Position numbers and translations under genes: made by a program
Source: Phaeosaccion multiseriatum
Taxonomy: Eukaryota; Ochrophyta, other classes
Length of the DNA stretch: 64,000 nucleotides
NCBI GenBank assembly: GCA_965112735.1
Contig: OZ218954.1
Location: forward strand, 3,906,001-3,970,000
Direction: 5' to 3'
In this document: piece by piece, positions 33,135 through 44,258 of the stretch
Layout of the letters: each line of letters starts with the position of its first letter
Numbering within the stretch: the first letter of the stretch is position 1
The notes under the pieces: generated by a model
Seen by the model: the letters and a program-made list of their open reading frames with translations, nothing else
Databases searched by the model: none
What the model was told of the DNA's origin: nothing

Positions 33135-36100
33135 ATGCGTGCCTCCTTCTTCGGCACCGCCCTCCTGGCCTTCCTAGCCGTCAGCCAGGCCACCTCCGAG
33201 AACGACAAGCCCCCGAACGACGAGCGGACGGATCGTGAGGTTCCTGAAGCCAGGATGCTGAAGTCCCGGTGGAGCCGGTACTGGTCCAGCCCCACTCCCG
33301 CGCCTGTCTGGACAGGGGCTACCCCGATGCCCACCACGAAGGTTAGAGAGCCCTGCCTTGAGAGACGCCGTGCTTGTCGTGTTATGTGAAGTCCACCCAA
33401 TAGTGCTCTCCTCATGTAGCGCCCGCCTGCGGTTCCTTCCTCCTCACCTCGCTCCAATTCGCTCCGCCGTCCACAAGCCCACGGAGCCTCCTACGTACGC
33501 ACCCACGCCCGCGCCAACGTGGATGGCCCCGCCCGTGCCTACGCCCCAGCCTACTTGGACGGACGCTCCGACCCCCGCCCCGACTACGGAGGTAGGTAAC
33601 CTCAGCAAATCAGAGGAAGAAAGCGGACTTGCTGCTAGCCTCCTCTTCCCTTGCTCTGCTTCTTCCTTTCGTCGGCGTTGCTCCGCATCATTCCCGTCCT
33701 TCCTTCGCGTGCTCGCTCCTTCAGCCACAGCCCACGATGGTTCCTACGGACGCTCCGACCCCCGCCCCGACTACGGATGTAGGTAACCTCAGCAAATCAG
33801 AGGAAGAAAGCGGACTTGCTGCTAGCCTCCTCTTCCCTTGCTCTGCTTCTTCCTTTCGTCGGCGTTGCTCCGCATCATTCCCGTCCTTCCTTCGCGTTCT
33901 CGCTCCTTCACCCACAGCCCACGATGGTTCCTACGGACGCTCCGACCCCCGCCCCGACTACGGATGTAGGTAACCTCAGCAAATCAGAGGAAGAAAGCGG
34001 ACTTGCTGCTAGCCTCGCTCTTCCCTTGCTCTGCTTCTTCCTTTCGTCGGCGTTGCTCCGCATCATTCCCGTCCTTCCTTCGCGTTCTCGCTCCTTCACC
34101 CACAGCCCACGATGGTTCCTACGGACGCTCCGACCCCCGCCCCGACTACGGATGTAGGTAACCTCAGCAAATCAGAGGAAGAAAGCGGACTTGCTGCTAG
34201 CCTCGCTCTTCCCTTGCTCTGCTTCTTCCTTTCGTCGGCGTTGCTCCGCATCATTCCCGTCCTTCCTTCGCGTGCTCGCTCCTTCACCCACAGCCCACGA
34301 TGGTTCCTACGGACGCTCCTACCCCCGCGCCTACGACCAAGCCAGTCTGGACAGCCGCACCTACGCCCGCCCCCACCATGAAGGTAAGGAATCTCAGTAG
34401 TCATGGGCAGTCCGCTGTGCCAGTCGACTTCATGTGATCGGCCCGTTTGAGCTCTACGCTCCCCGCTAAGCCTCGCTCTTCCGCTGCTCTGCTCGCTCCG
34501 TGTGCGGCCCTACATCACTCCCTTGCTCGCTTCCCCACCCACAGCCCACGAGGGCTCCTACGGATGCTCCTACCCCCGCCCCGACGATGAAGGTAAGCAA
34601 TCTCAGCAGTCATCGGCAGTCCGCTGTGCCCGTCGACCTCATGTGATCGTCCCGTTTGAGCTCTACGCTCCCCGCTAAGCTCACGCGTCTCTCACCCCTT
34701 GCTCCACTTCATGTCCGCCCTTCCTTCCCTTGCTCGCTTCCCCACCCACAGCCCACGAGGGCTCCTACGGACGCACCTACCCCCGCCCCGACGATGAAGG
34801 TAAGCCATCTCAGCAGTCATGGGCAGTCTGCTGTGCCCGTCGAGCTCATGTGATCGGCCCGTTCGAGCTCTACCCTCCCCGCTAGTCCTTTTACCCCTTG
34901 CCCCACTTCATTTCTGACTTTCTTCCCTTGCTCGCTTCCCCACCCACAGCCCACGAGGGCTCCTACTGATGCACCTACTCCCGCCCCGACGATGAAGGTG
35001 AGTAATCTCAGCAGTCAGGGGCAGTCTGCTGTGCCCGTCGACCTCATGTGATCGGCCCGTTTCAGCTCTACGCTCCCCGCTGAGCCTCACGCGTCTCTTA
35101 CCCCTTGCTCCACTTCATGTCCGCCCTTCCTTCCCTTGCTCGCTTCCCCACCCACAGCCCACGAGGGCTCCTACGGACGCACCTACCCCCGCCCCGACGA
35201 TGAAGGTAAGCCATCTCAGCAGTCATGGGCAGTCTGCTGTGCCCGTCGAGCTCATGTGATCGGCCCGTTCGAGCTCTACCCTCCCCGCTAGTCCTTTTAC
35301 CCCTTGCTCCACTTCATGTCTTACTTTCTTCCCGTGCTCGCTTCCCCACCCACAGCCCACGAGGGCTCCTACGGATGCACCTACCCCCGCCCCCACCATG
35401 AAGGTAAGCAATCTCAGCAGTCGAGTGTGTACGACCGGTCTCTGTCCTACACTCCCTGCTAAGCCTCGCTACTCCGTGTGCGGCCCCGATCATTCCCGGG
35501 CTCTCTCCTTCACCCACAGCCCACTATGGCTCCTACGGAGGCACCTACTCCCGCCCCGACGATGAAGGTGAGCAATCTCAGCAGTCGCTGGTGGCGTGCT
35601 TTGCCCATCGAGCGAGTGTGTCCGACGGTGTTTGCACTGCACTCCCTGCTAAGTCTCGCTCTTCCCCTTCTCTGCTCGCTCCGTGTGCGGCCCCGCATCA
35701 TTCCCGGACTCTCTCCTTCACCCACAGCCCACGAGGGCTCCTACGGAGGCACCTACTCCCGCCCCGACGATGAAGGTGAGCAATCTCAGCAGTCGCTGGT
35801 AGCGTGCTGTGCCCATCGAGCGAGTGTGTCCGACGGTGTTTGCACTGCACTCCCTGCTAAGTCTCGCTCTTCTGCTGGTCTGCTCGCTCCGTGTGCGGCC
35901 CCGCATCATTCCCGGACTCTCTCCTTCACCCACAGCCCACGATGGCTCCTACGGAGGCACCTACTCCCGCCCCGACCATGAAGGTGAGCAATCTCAGCAG
36001 TCGAGTGTGCACGACCAGTGTTTGTACTGCACTCCCTGCTAAGTCTCGCTCTTCCGCTGGTCTGCTCGCTCCGTGTCTCGCCGCTACCCCGCATCATTCC

Positions 36101-38403
36101 CGGACTCTCTCCTTCACCCACAGCCCACGATGGCTCCTACGGAGGCACCTACTCCCGCCCCGACGATGAAGGTGAGCAATCTCAGCAGTCGAGTGTGTAC
36201 GACCAGTGTTTGTACTGCACTCCCTGCTAAGTCTCGCTCTTCCGCTGGTCTGCTCGCTCCGTGTGCGGCTTCGCATCATTCCCGGGCTTGCTCCTTCACC
36301 CACAGCCCACGATGGCTCCTACGGAGGCACCTACCCCCGCCCCGACCATGAAGGTGAGCAATCTCAGCCGTCGAGTGCGTACGACCGGTGTTTGTTGCAC
36401 TCCCTGCTAAGTCTCGCCCTTCCGCTGGTCTGCTCGCTCCGTGTGCGGCTTCGCATCATTCCCGGGCTCTCGCCTTCACCCACAGCCCACGATTGCTCCT
36501 ACGGAGGCACCTACCCCCGCCCCGACGATGAAAGTAAGCAATCTCAGCAGTCGAGTGTGCACGACCAGTGTTTGTACTGCACTCCCTGCTAAGTCTCGCT
36601 CTTCCGCTGCTCTGCTCGCTCCGTATGCGGCCCCGCGTCATTCCCGGGCTCTCTCCTTCACCCACAGCCTACGATGGCTCCTACGGAGGCACCTACCCCC
36701 GCCCCTACGAACAAGCCCGTCTGGACAGCTGCACCTACGCCCGCCCCCACCATGATGGTGAGCAATCTCAGCCGTCGAGTGTGTACGACCAGTGTTTGCA
36801 CTGCACTCCCTGCTAAGTCTCGCTCTTCCCCTGCTCTGCTCGCTCCGTGTGCGGCCCCGCATCATTCCCGGACTCTCTCCTTCACCCACAGCCCACGATG
36901 GCTCCTACGGAGGCACCTACTCCCGCCCCGACCATGAAGGTGAGCAATCTCAGCAGTCGCTGGTAGCATGCTGTGCCCATCGAGCGAGTGTGTCCGACTG
37001 GTGTTTGTACTGCACTCCCTGCTAAGTCTCGCTCTTCCGCTGCTCTGCTCGCTCCGTGTGGGGCTTCGCATCATTCCCGGACTCTCTCCTTCACCCACAG
37101 CCCACGATGGCTCCTACGGAGGCACCTACCCCCGCCCCTACGACCAAGCCCGTCTGGACAGCTGCACCTACGCCCGTCCCCACCATGAAAGTGAGCAATC
37201 TCAGCAGTCGCTGGTAGTGTGCTGTGCCCGTCGAGCGAGTGTGTACGACCGGTGTCTGTACTGCACTCCCTGCTTAGTCTCGCTCTTCCGCTGCTCTGCT
37301 CGCTCCGTGTGGGGCTTCGCATCATTCCCGGGCTTGCTCCTTCACCCACAGCCCACGATGGCTCCTACGGAGGCACCTACCCCCGCCCCGACGATGAAGG
37401 TAAGCAATCTCAGCCGTACGACGGGTGTTTGTACTGCACTCCCTGCTAAGCCTCGCTCTTCCGCTGCTCGGCTCGCTCCGTCTCTCGCCGCTGCCCCGCA
37501 TCATTCCCGGACTCTCTCCTTCACCCACAGCCCACGATGGCTCCTACGGAGGCACCTACCCCCGCCCCGACGATGAAAGTAAGCAATCTCAGCAGTCGAG
37601 TGTGTACGACCAGTGTTTGTACTGCACTCCCTGCTAAGTCTCGCCCTTCCCCTGCTCTGCTCGCTCCGTGTGCGGCCCCGATCATTCCCGGGCTCTCTCC
37701 TTCACCCACAGCCCACGATGGCTCCTACGGAGGCACCTACTCCCGCCCCGACGATGAAGGTGAGCAATCTCAGCAGTCGCTGGTAGCATGCTGTGCCCAT
37801 CGAGCGAGTGTGTCCGACTGGTGTTTGTACTGCACTCCCTGCTAAGTCTCGCTCTTCCGCTGCTCTGCTCGCTCCGTGTGGGGCTTCGCATCATTCCCGG
37901 ACTCTCTCCTTCACCCACAGCCCACGATGGCTCCTACGGAGGCACCTACCCCCGCCCCGACGATGAAGGTAAGCAATCTCAGCCGTCGAGTGCGTACGAC
38001 CGGTGTTTGTACTGCACTCCCTGCTAAGTCTCGCTCTTCCGCTGGTCTGCTCGCTCCGTGTGCGGCCCCGCATCATTCCTGGGCTCTCTCCTTCACCCAC
38101 AGCCCACGATGGCTCCTACGGAGGCACCTACCCCCGCCCCGACCATGAAGGTGAGCAATCTCAGCCGTCGAGTGCGTACGACCGGTGTTTGTTGCACTCC
38201 CTGCTAAGTCTCGCTCTTCCGCTGCTCTGCTCGCTCCGTATGCGGCCCCGCGTCATTCCCGGGCTCTCTCCTTCACCCACAGCCTACGATCGCTCCTACG
38301 GAGGCACCTACCCCCGCCCCTACGACCAAGCCCGTCTGGACAGCGGCACCTACGCCGGCCCCCTGGACTTCCCCTCCCCCGACCAAGCCCGGAAAGAAGG
38401 GGG

Positions 38404-38444
<41 letters not shown>

Positions 38445-38457
38445 TCTTCCAGCTCCG

Positions 38458-38491
<34 letters not shown>

Positions 38492-38505
38492 ATCTTCCAG
38501 GTCCG

Positions 38506-38540
<35 letters not shown>

Positions 38541-38937
38541 TCTTCCAGCTCCGACAGCAGCAGCAGCAGCAGCAGCAGCGACTCTTCCAGCTCCGACAGC
38601 TCCAAGGTACTCCACCTCCCTCCCCCCCCTCTGGCCCTCTCACTCACCCCCCTCCTCATCTCGTGCTGCATACCCGCCTCTCGCTTGCCTCCAGATTTTA
38701 CAACGAGTTGGCTCTATTCATGACCCTCTTCGCCCCTCTCCTCTCCTCTCCTCAGTCTCACTCTCCTTCATTCCCCTCCTTTTCTCCCCCTTCGCTTTTC
38801 TGCCGCTTGTCTCTCGCTCGCAGAAGGGTAGGTGCAGGGGCAAGGACAAGGACAAGGACAAGGACAAGGACAAGGACAAGGGCAAGGGGAGGGGCAAGGG
38901 CAAGGGTAAGGGCAGGGCGGGAAGGGGCAAATATTGA
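33135..38937 (+). CDS. Silaffin-like secreted protein B with 23 Pro/Thr microexons
   Basis: Twenty-seven exons, all phase 0, about 662 residues. Exon 1 (33135-33341) has signal peptide MRASFFGTALLAFLAVSQA and ends PTPAPVWTGATPMPTTK. Exon 2 is 33478-33591 (PTEPPTYAPTPAPTWMAPP). Twenty 48-nt exons encode PT(M/R)xPT(D/E)APTPAPTxx; three 90-nt exons (34294, 36668, 37101) add KPVWTAAPTPAP. Exon 26 (38283-38606) joins a Pro/Thr unit to PWTSPPPTKPGKKG and a long Ser run broken by (S)DSSSSDSS. The last exon (38824-38937) gives KGRCRGKDKDKDKDKDK and ends RGKY. Thr/Pro repeats suggest mucin-like O-glycosylation; Ser/Asp and Lys runs suggest mineral or wall binding. Function is inference. Exon skipping anywhere in the array keeps frame. 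Confidence 0.82.
33731..38150 (+). repeat. Tandem microexon-intron array of gene B
   Basis: Exon starts: 33731, 33918, 34106, 34294, 34545, 34752, 34950, 35158, 35356, 35520, 35728, 35936, 36124, 36306, 36486, 36668, 36892, 37101, 37352, 37531, 37712, 37921, 38103. Every acceptor is (C)CACAG|CC(C/T)AC and nearly every donor (ATGAAG or ACGGAT)|GTRRG. Introns are 116-169 nt and fall into at least three sequence subfamilies, matching 33.7-34.3, 34.5-35.4 and 35.5-38.2 kb. This indicates several separate rounds of expansion. Confidence 0.9.
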
Positions 38938-38971
38938 AGCGGAACATCGCAGCGTATGTATGCTCTATTTA

Positions 38972-39006
38972 TGGAATGAAGTATTGGAACGAAAGTCTTT
39001 ATTCCA
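38972..39006. terminator. 3' hairpin of gene B
   Basis: TGGAATGAAG (38972-38981) pairs with CTTTATTCCA (38997-39006) with one G-T pair. It is homologous to the gene A hairpin at 32112-32146. Confidence 0.55.
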
Positions 39007-39947
39007 TTGGCCCTGCTCTGGGCTGGTGGCCCCTTTGTCTCGCTCTTCCAGCTGGGAGCTGTCAGCTCAGAGCCCCACCAGCCGATGCGCGCAGCTCTAC
39101 AGCCCACCGCCGTACCAGATAGACTGCTCCGTGAACTGTTGAGCCCCGATGGCCCGTGCATCTCCAGACCCTGACCCACCGGCCTGCCCTCGGGGCTGAG
39201 AGTGGCTCGCAGTATCCAAGCTCAGCAGCACCACGGATGCCAACAAGATAAGGCATATGCCGCGGCTTCCCAGGGACGCACGAAATGTATCCGAACCCTC
39301 CCGTCGTATGGCACTAACAATCGTGACGGACAATCTATGGACTAGAGAGGGCGGGCAGAGAAAAGTCGTGGTTCGAAAGGCGCAGACTCTTGAAGCAACC
39401 CGCCCGGGGGAGAGCCCAGAGTCAGAACAGTCGGAAGTGGTGCTAGGAAGGATTGCTCAGATGCTCTCAAAGAGTGATTGATAAGAAGGCGAGTGGGCAG
39501 GCAGGGCTGGGCTGCTCTCTACTCACTCGCACCTGAAAAGGCTCAGTGAACGCGAAGGAGAAAGGATGCTGGCGCGTATCGCCTGGCCTTCGATTTGCAA
39601 GTGTCGTGCGCGGGGGGGGCTGGTATCGGGTGGGCGGTCACCACTGCTCTTCACCTGTACCATCGCCCCTCTATCCCTCCCACCCACGTCAGTCAACATT
39701 TGGATGCCTCAGGAAGCAAGGCTGCCCCTTGAGCAAAAATTCCACGACTTGCGTTCGAGATTGCACTCCACCAGAGGAGGGGCGGTCGGACGAGAGGCGG
39801 CACGCCGAGCAGGCGGCAGCCAGAAAGCAGGAAGCAGGAAGCAGCGCAGCAGACATGTTTTTCGAGAGGGTAACGGGAAATTTCGCGGGGGAGACTGCCT
39901 TCCCGGGACTTGGGGTGGGACAGGTGGTAGCTTAGCCCTGTGATTCT
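39007..39947. repeat. Second copy of the A-B spacer
   Basis: Duplicate of 32147-32985 with an insertion of about 120 bp at 39184-39305. Short frames inside (for example 39257-39481) are not supported by splice sites. Confidence 0.8.
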
Positions 39948-39964
39948 CGAAGCCCCAACTGCCC
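39948..39964 (+). promoter_or_regulatory. Conserved upstream element of gene C
   Basis: CGAAGCCCCAACTGCCC, 160 bp upstream of the gene C ATG. It is followed by the shared leader containing CGGCTGATGAGCAGGAGC (40021-40038). Confidence 0.55.
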
Positions 39965-40123
39965 AAGAGAATTTGGCGCGTTATTGTTGCCTTGCTGTCC
40001 AGAAACGAATAACCATGTTACGGCTGATGAGCAGGAGCATAGAGGGCACATGCCTGCTCACAAACAAACCAACACTGGACGAAAGCAAAGACTACAGCTT
40101 ACGTGAGCAACATCGTGAGCACC

Positions 40124-43100
40124 ATGCGTGCCTCCTTCTTCGGCACCGCCCTCCTGGCCTTCCTAGCCGTCAGCCAGGCCATCTCCGAGAACGACAAGCC
40201 CCCGAACGACGAGAGGACGGACCGTGAGGTTCCTGAAGCCAGGATGCTGAAGTCCCGGTGGAGCCGGTACTGGCACTGGACCAGACCCACTCCCGCGCCT
40301 GTCTGGACAGAGGCACCCACCATGAAGGTTAAGGCACCGTGCTGTTGTGATATGTAAAGTCCAGCCAATAGTGCTCTCCTCACGTAAGCCGCCGCCTGCC
40401 GTTCCTTCCTCCTCACCTCGCTCCAATTCCCGCACCAACTGCGTGTGCCTTCCCGTCCTCGCTCCGCCGTCCACAAGCCCACGGAGCCTCCCACGTACGC
40501 ACCCACGCCCGCGCCAACGTGGACGGCCCCGCCCGTGCCTACGCCCCAGCCTACTTGGACGGACGCCCCGACCCCTGCCCCGACCATGAAAGTGAGCAAT
40601 CTCAGCAGTCGCTGGTAGCATGCTGTGCCCATCGAGCGAGTGTGTACGACTGGTGTTTGTACTGCACTCCCTGCTCATTCTCTCTATTCCCTTACTCTTC
40701 ATTCTTCCCGTCCTCCCTTTTCCTCCCCATTTCCCCACCCACAGCCCACGAGGGCTCCTACGGACGCTCCCACCTCCGCTCCCACGACCAAGCCAGTGTG
40801 GACGGCCGCACCTACGCCCGCCCCCACAATGAAGGTAGCATCTTAAGCAGTCAGGGGCTGTGTGCTGTGGCCGTCGAGCTGGTGTGTACGAGCCGTCTCT
40901 GTCCTACACTCTCTACTAAGCCTCGCTCTCCTGCTACCCCACATGCATTCCCGTGCTCGCTCCTTCACTCACAGCCCACGAGGGCTCCTACGGACGCTCC
41001 TACCCCCGCCCCGACGATGAAGGTGAGCCATCTCAGCAGTCAGGGGCCGTGTGCTGTGCCCGTCGAGCTCATGTGATCGGCCCGTTTGAGCTCTACGCCC
41101 CCCCGAAGCCTCGCGTTTCCCTAACTCTTGCTCCATTTCATTTCGATCCTTCCTTACCTTGCTCGCTTCGCCACCCACAGCCCACGAGGGCTCCTACGGA
41201 TGCACCTACGCCCGCCCCGACGATGAAGGTGAGCCATCTCAGCAGTAATGGGCAGTCCACCGTGCCCGTCGACCTCATGTGATCGGCCCGTTTGAGCTCT
41301 ACGCCCCCCCGAAGCCTCGCGTTTCCCTAACTCTTGCTCCACTTCATGTCCGTCCTTCCTTCCCTTGCTTGCTTCCCCACCCACAGCCCACGAGGGCTCC
41401 TACGGACGCTCCTACCCCCGCTCCCACGACCAAGCCAGTCTGGACACCCGCACCTACGCCCGCCCCCACCATGAAGGTGAGCCATCTCAGCAGTCATGGG
41501 CAGTCCGCCGTGCCCGTCGACCTCATGTGATCGGCCCGTTTGAGCTCTACGCTCCCCGCTAAGCCTCACGCGTCTCTTACCCCTTGCTCCACTTCATGTC
41601 CGTCCTTCCTTCCCTTGCTCACTTCCCCACCCACAGCCCACGAGGGCTCCTACGGATGCACCTACCCCCGCCCCGACGATGAAGGTGAGTAATCTCAGCA
41701 GTCATGGGCAGTCTGCTGTGCCCGTCGAGCTCATGTGATCGGCCCGTTTCAGCTCTACGCTCCCCGCTAAGCCTCACGCGTCTCTTACTCCTTGCTCCAC
41801 TTCATGTCCGCCCTACCTTCCCGTGCTCGCTCCTCCACTCACAGCCCACGAGGGCTCCTACGGACGCTCCTACCCCCGCTCCTACGACCAAGCCAGTCTG
41901 GACAGCAGCACCTACCCCCGCCCCGACGATGAAGGTGAGCCATCTCAGCAGTCAGGGGCCGGGTGTTGTGCCCGTCGAGCTCATGTGATCGGCCCGTTTG
42001 AGCTCTACGCTCCCCGCTAAGCCTCACGCGTCTCGTACCCCTTGCTCCACTTCATGTCCATTCTTCCTTCCCTTGCTCGCTTCCCCACCCACAGCCCACG
42101 AGGGCTCCTACGGATGCACCTACCCCCGCCCCGACGATGAAGGTAAGCCATCTCAGCAGTCATGGGCAGTCTGCTGTGCCCGTCGACCTCATGTGATCGG
42201 CCCGTTTGAGCTCTACGCTCCCCGCTAAGCCTCACGCGTCTCCTACCCCTTCCGTCCTTCCTTCTCCTGCTCGCTTCCCCACCCACAGCCCACGAGGGCT
42301 CCTACGGATGCACCTACGTTCGCCCCCACCATGAAGGTGAGCAATCTCAGCAGTCAGGGGCAGTCTGCTGTGCCCGTCGACCTCATGTGATCGGCCCGTT
42401 TCAGCTCTACGCTCCCCGCTAAGCCTCACGCGTCTCTTACCCCTTACTCCATCTCATGTCCGCCCTTCCTTCCCGTGCTCGCTCCTTCACTCACAGCCCA
42501 CGAGGGCTCCTACGGACGCTCCTACCCCCGCTCCCACGACCAAGCCAGTCTGGACAGCGGCACCTACGCCCGCCCCCACCATGAAGGTAAGCAATCTCAG
42601 CCGTGAGGGGGAAAGCTCCCTCCATGCCATTCCCGTCCTTTCCGGCTCGCTCCTTCCTCCTCCCCTCACCCCACTTGCCCTTCCCTCTTCTTCCTCCCCT
42701 CCCCCACTCTCTCTCCCTCCCCCAACCACTCCAAAGCCCACGCCTCAGCCTGTGTGGACAGCGGCACCTACGTCCGTCAGCAAGGATTCCTCGGACAGCA
42801 AGGATTCCTCCAAGGACAAGTCCAAGGGAAAGAAGCATCGCAAGAGAAAGGTCTGTTCTCCTCTCGCTTTTCTTGATTGTGTCTAGATTGTCACTCACCC
42901 ACCTCCTACTTCTCTTTCACTCTCTCTCACTTTGTCATCAGAACAAGAAGGGAAAGAAGCATCGCAAAAGAAAGGTGTGTTCCTTCTATCCTCTCGCTTT
43001 TCTTGATTGTGTCTAGATTGTCACTCACCCACCTCCTACTTCTCTTTCACTCTCTCTCACTTTGTCATCAGAACAAGAAGGGAAAGAAGCATCGCAAAAG

Positions 43101-43482
43101 AAAGGTGTGTTCCTTCTATCCTCTCGCTTTTCTTGATTGTGTCTAGATTGTCACTCACCCACCTCCTACTTCTCTTTCACTCTCTCTCACTTTGTCATCA
43201 GAACAAGAAGGGAAAGAAGCATCGCAAAAGAAAGGTCTGTTCCGCCTCTTCCTTCTATCCTCTCTCTGTCATATTCTCACAGGTCTTACTCACACACCTC
43301 CCTCTCTTGTTGCTTTCACTCACAGAAGGGCGGCAAGGGAAAAGGAAGGGTACGTTGTGCCTGCCATGCGTCTCTCTGTATCTCTCTCACCGCTTTTCAC
43401 TCACGCACCTCCCTCTCTTCGCTCCGCTCTTGTCGCTTGTCACTCACAGAAGGGCGGCAAGGGAAAGGGAAAATGGTGGTGA
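40124..43482 (+). CDS. Silaffin-like secreted protein C
   Basis: Seventeen phase-0 exons, about 395 residues: 40124-40327, 40478-40591, 40745-40834, 40975-41022, 41181-41228, 41387-41476, 41637-41684, 41845-41934, 42095-42142, 42289-42336, 42497-42586, 42737-42850, 42942-42974, 43072-43104, 43202-43234, 43326-43349, 43450-43482. The first two exons closely match gene B (same signal peptide MRASFFGTALLAFLAVSQA). Next come nine Pro/Thr exons of 48 or 90 nt, then SKDSSDSKDSSKDKSKG, and four copies of GKKHRKRK, three of them on identical 33-nt exons. The tail is KGGKGKGR and KGGKGKGKWW-stop. So B and C share the N-terminal half but carry different basic tails. An out-of-frame upstream ATG at 40016 overlaps the true start. 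Confidence 0.8.
42863..43234 (+). repeat. 130-bp exon-intron triplication in gene C
   Basis: The unit of a 33-nt exon (NKKGKKHRKRK) plus 97-nt intron is repeated with exon starts at 42942, 43072 and 43202, exactly 130 bp apart. The copies are almost identical, so this is recent. Confidence 0.93.
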
Positions 43483-43826
43483 AGTGGTGAGGTCGCCCCG
43501 AAAACTCTTTATTGACAGATTAAATTGCTCGTAAGATCTATTAATGGAAGGCCATGTCATCAGCTGGTGTCTATTCCTCTGTGTAGAAGTGTTGCCTTGC
43601 TCCAGAGGACGACCCGTGAGACAACAGACCCTCTCCTACCATCATTGTTATTATAGCTTTATCACTCTCTCTAAAAATGAAAGTGTGCTTTCGCAGTTGA
43701 GTGAGACTTGAGGCACGAATGACCAGCCGTTTGCCGCTTGTGAATCTTAGTTTGAGCCACTCTTGAGTCGCCTTGGAATCAGCTCCGATCGAAAAAAGGT
43801 TCCAGTAAGTCAACAATTCTGTGAGT
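43483..43826. other. 3' flank of gene C
   Basis: It contains a CTTTATTGACAG poly(A)-like region and a minus-strand open frame with no recognised domain. No gene is called. Confidence 0.45.
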
Positions 43827-43843
43827 CCAAGCCCCAACTGCTC
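43827..43843 (+). promoter_or_regulatory. Conserved upstream element before truncated gene D
   Basis: CCAAGCCCCAACTGCTC, flanked by ccagtaagtca...attctgtgagtc as upstream of gene E. Here it is only about 50 bp from the ATG, so part of the usual leader is missing. Confidence 0.5.
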
Positions 43844-43891
43844 GAGATGCTGCGCGGCGCGTATTATATTCTTGCAACCCCCCGACATCAC

Positions 43892-44080
43892 ATGCGCTTC
43901 TCCTTCTTCGGCACCGCCCTCCTGGCCTTATACGCGTGTAGAGTCACACACTCACACTTCATGGTCCAATGCCATCCTCCACCTCCATCCACTACCATCA
44001 TCTTTCTCCATCCGCTCCATCCCTTCCACTGCCATCCTCCTCCTCCGCCTCCTCCATTCACTGCCATCCCACCCACCTGA
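43892..44080 (+). pseudogene. Truncated silaffin-like gene D
   Basis: The first 36 bases match the shared signal peptide (MRFSFFGTALLA). Similarity then stops at 43927, and the frame continues into unrelated pyrimidine-rich sequence, ending at 44080. No Ser, Pro/Thr or Lys module follows. It is a 5'-truncated copy joined to foreign DNA, probably intron sequence of the broken exon on the opposite strand. Confidence 0.75.
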
Positions 44081-44082
44081 AG

Positions 44083-44258
44083 TTAGAACCAGGAGAGGCA
44101 CTGCTTGGTGTTTATGGTCCTGCTGCCGAGGTTGACCTCCTCCATGCCCTTGGCCACCGCGTCGTACACCGTCAGGCCTCCGGAGGGTCTGCGGTGTGCG
44201 TACGCCGTAACCCGCGCCGCTGTGCCCGTCATCTTGCGCAGATTTGTTGCATCGAGCA
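44083..44258 (-). pseudogene. Exon fragment resembling an ABC-F (EttA-like) ATPase
   Basis: Reading from a good acceptor (gcgcag|TGCTCG at 44258), the frame gives LDATNLRKMTG, then TVYDAVAKGMEEVNLGSR, then a segment ending CLSWF and a stop. ABC-F proteins have a similar stretch (TVWEEISGG...LG...SRAYVGRFNFKG) before the second signature motif. Removing one T after TTC would restore FNF followed by a consensus donor (CAG|gtggg), so a 1-nt insertion is likely. No Walker motifs are visible nearby. The family call is tentative. Confidence 0.35.

Noticed and set aside
38253-38671. Antisense Leu/Ala/Cys repeat ORFs over the Ser run of gene B
   Set aside because: Shadow of the AGC repeat; signal peptide and exon phases support the plus strand.
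43571-43891. Minus-strand ORF of 106 codons 3' of gene C
   Set aside because: It runs through the promoter-proximal motif shared with gene E, has no domain and no splice support.
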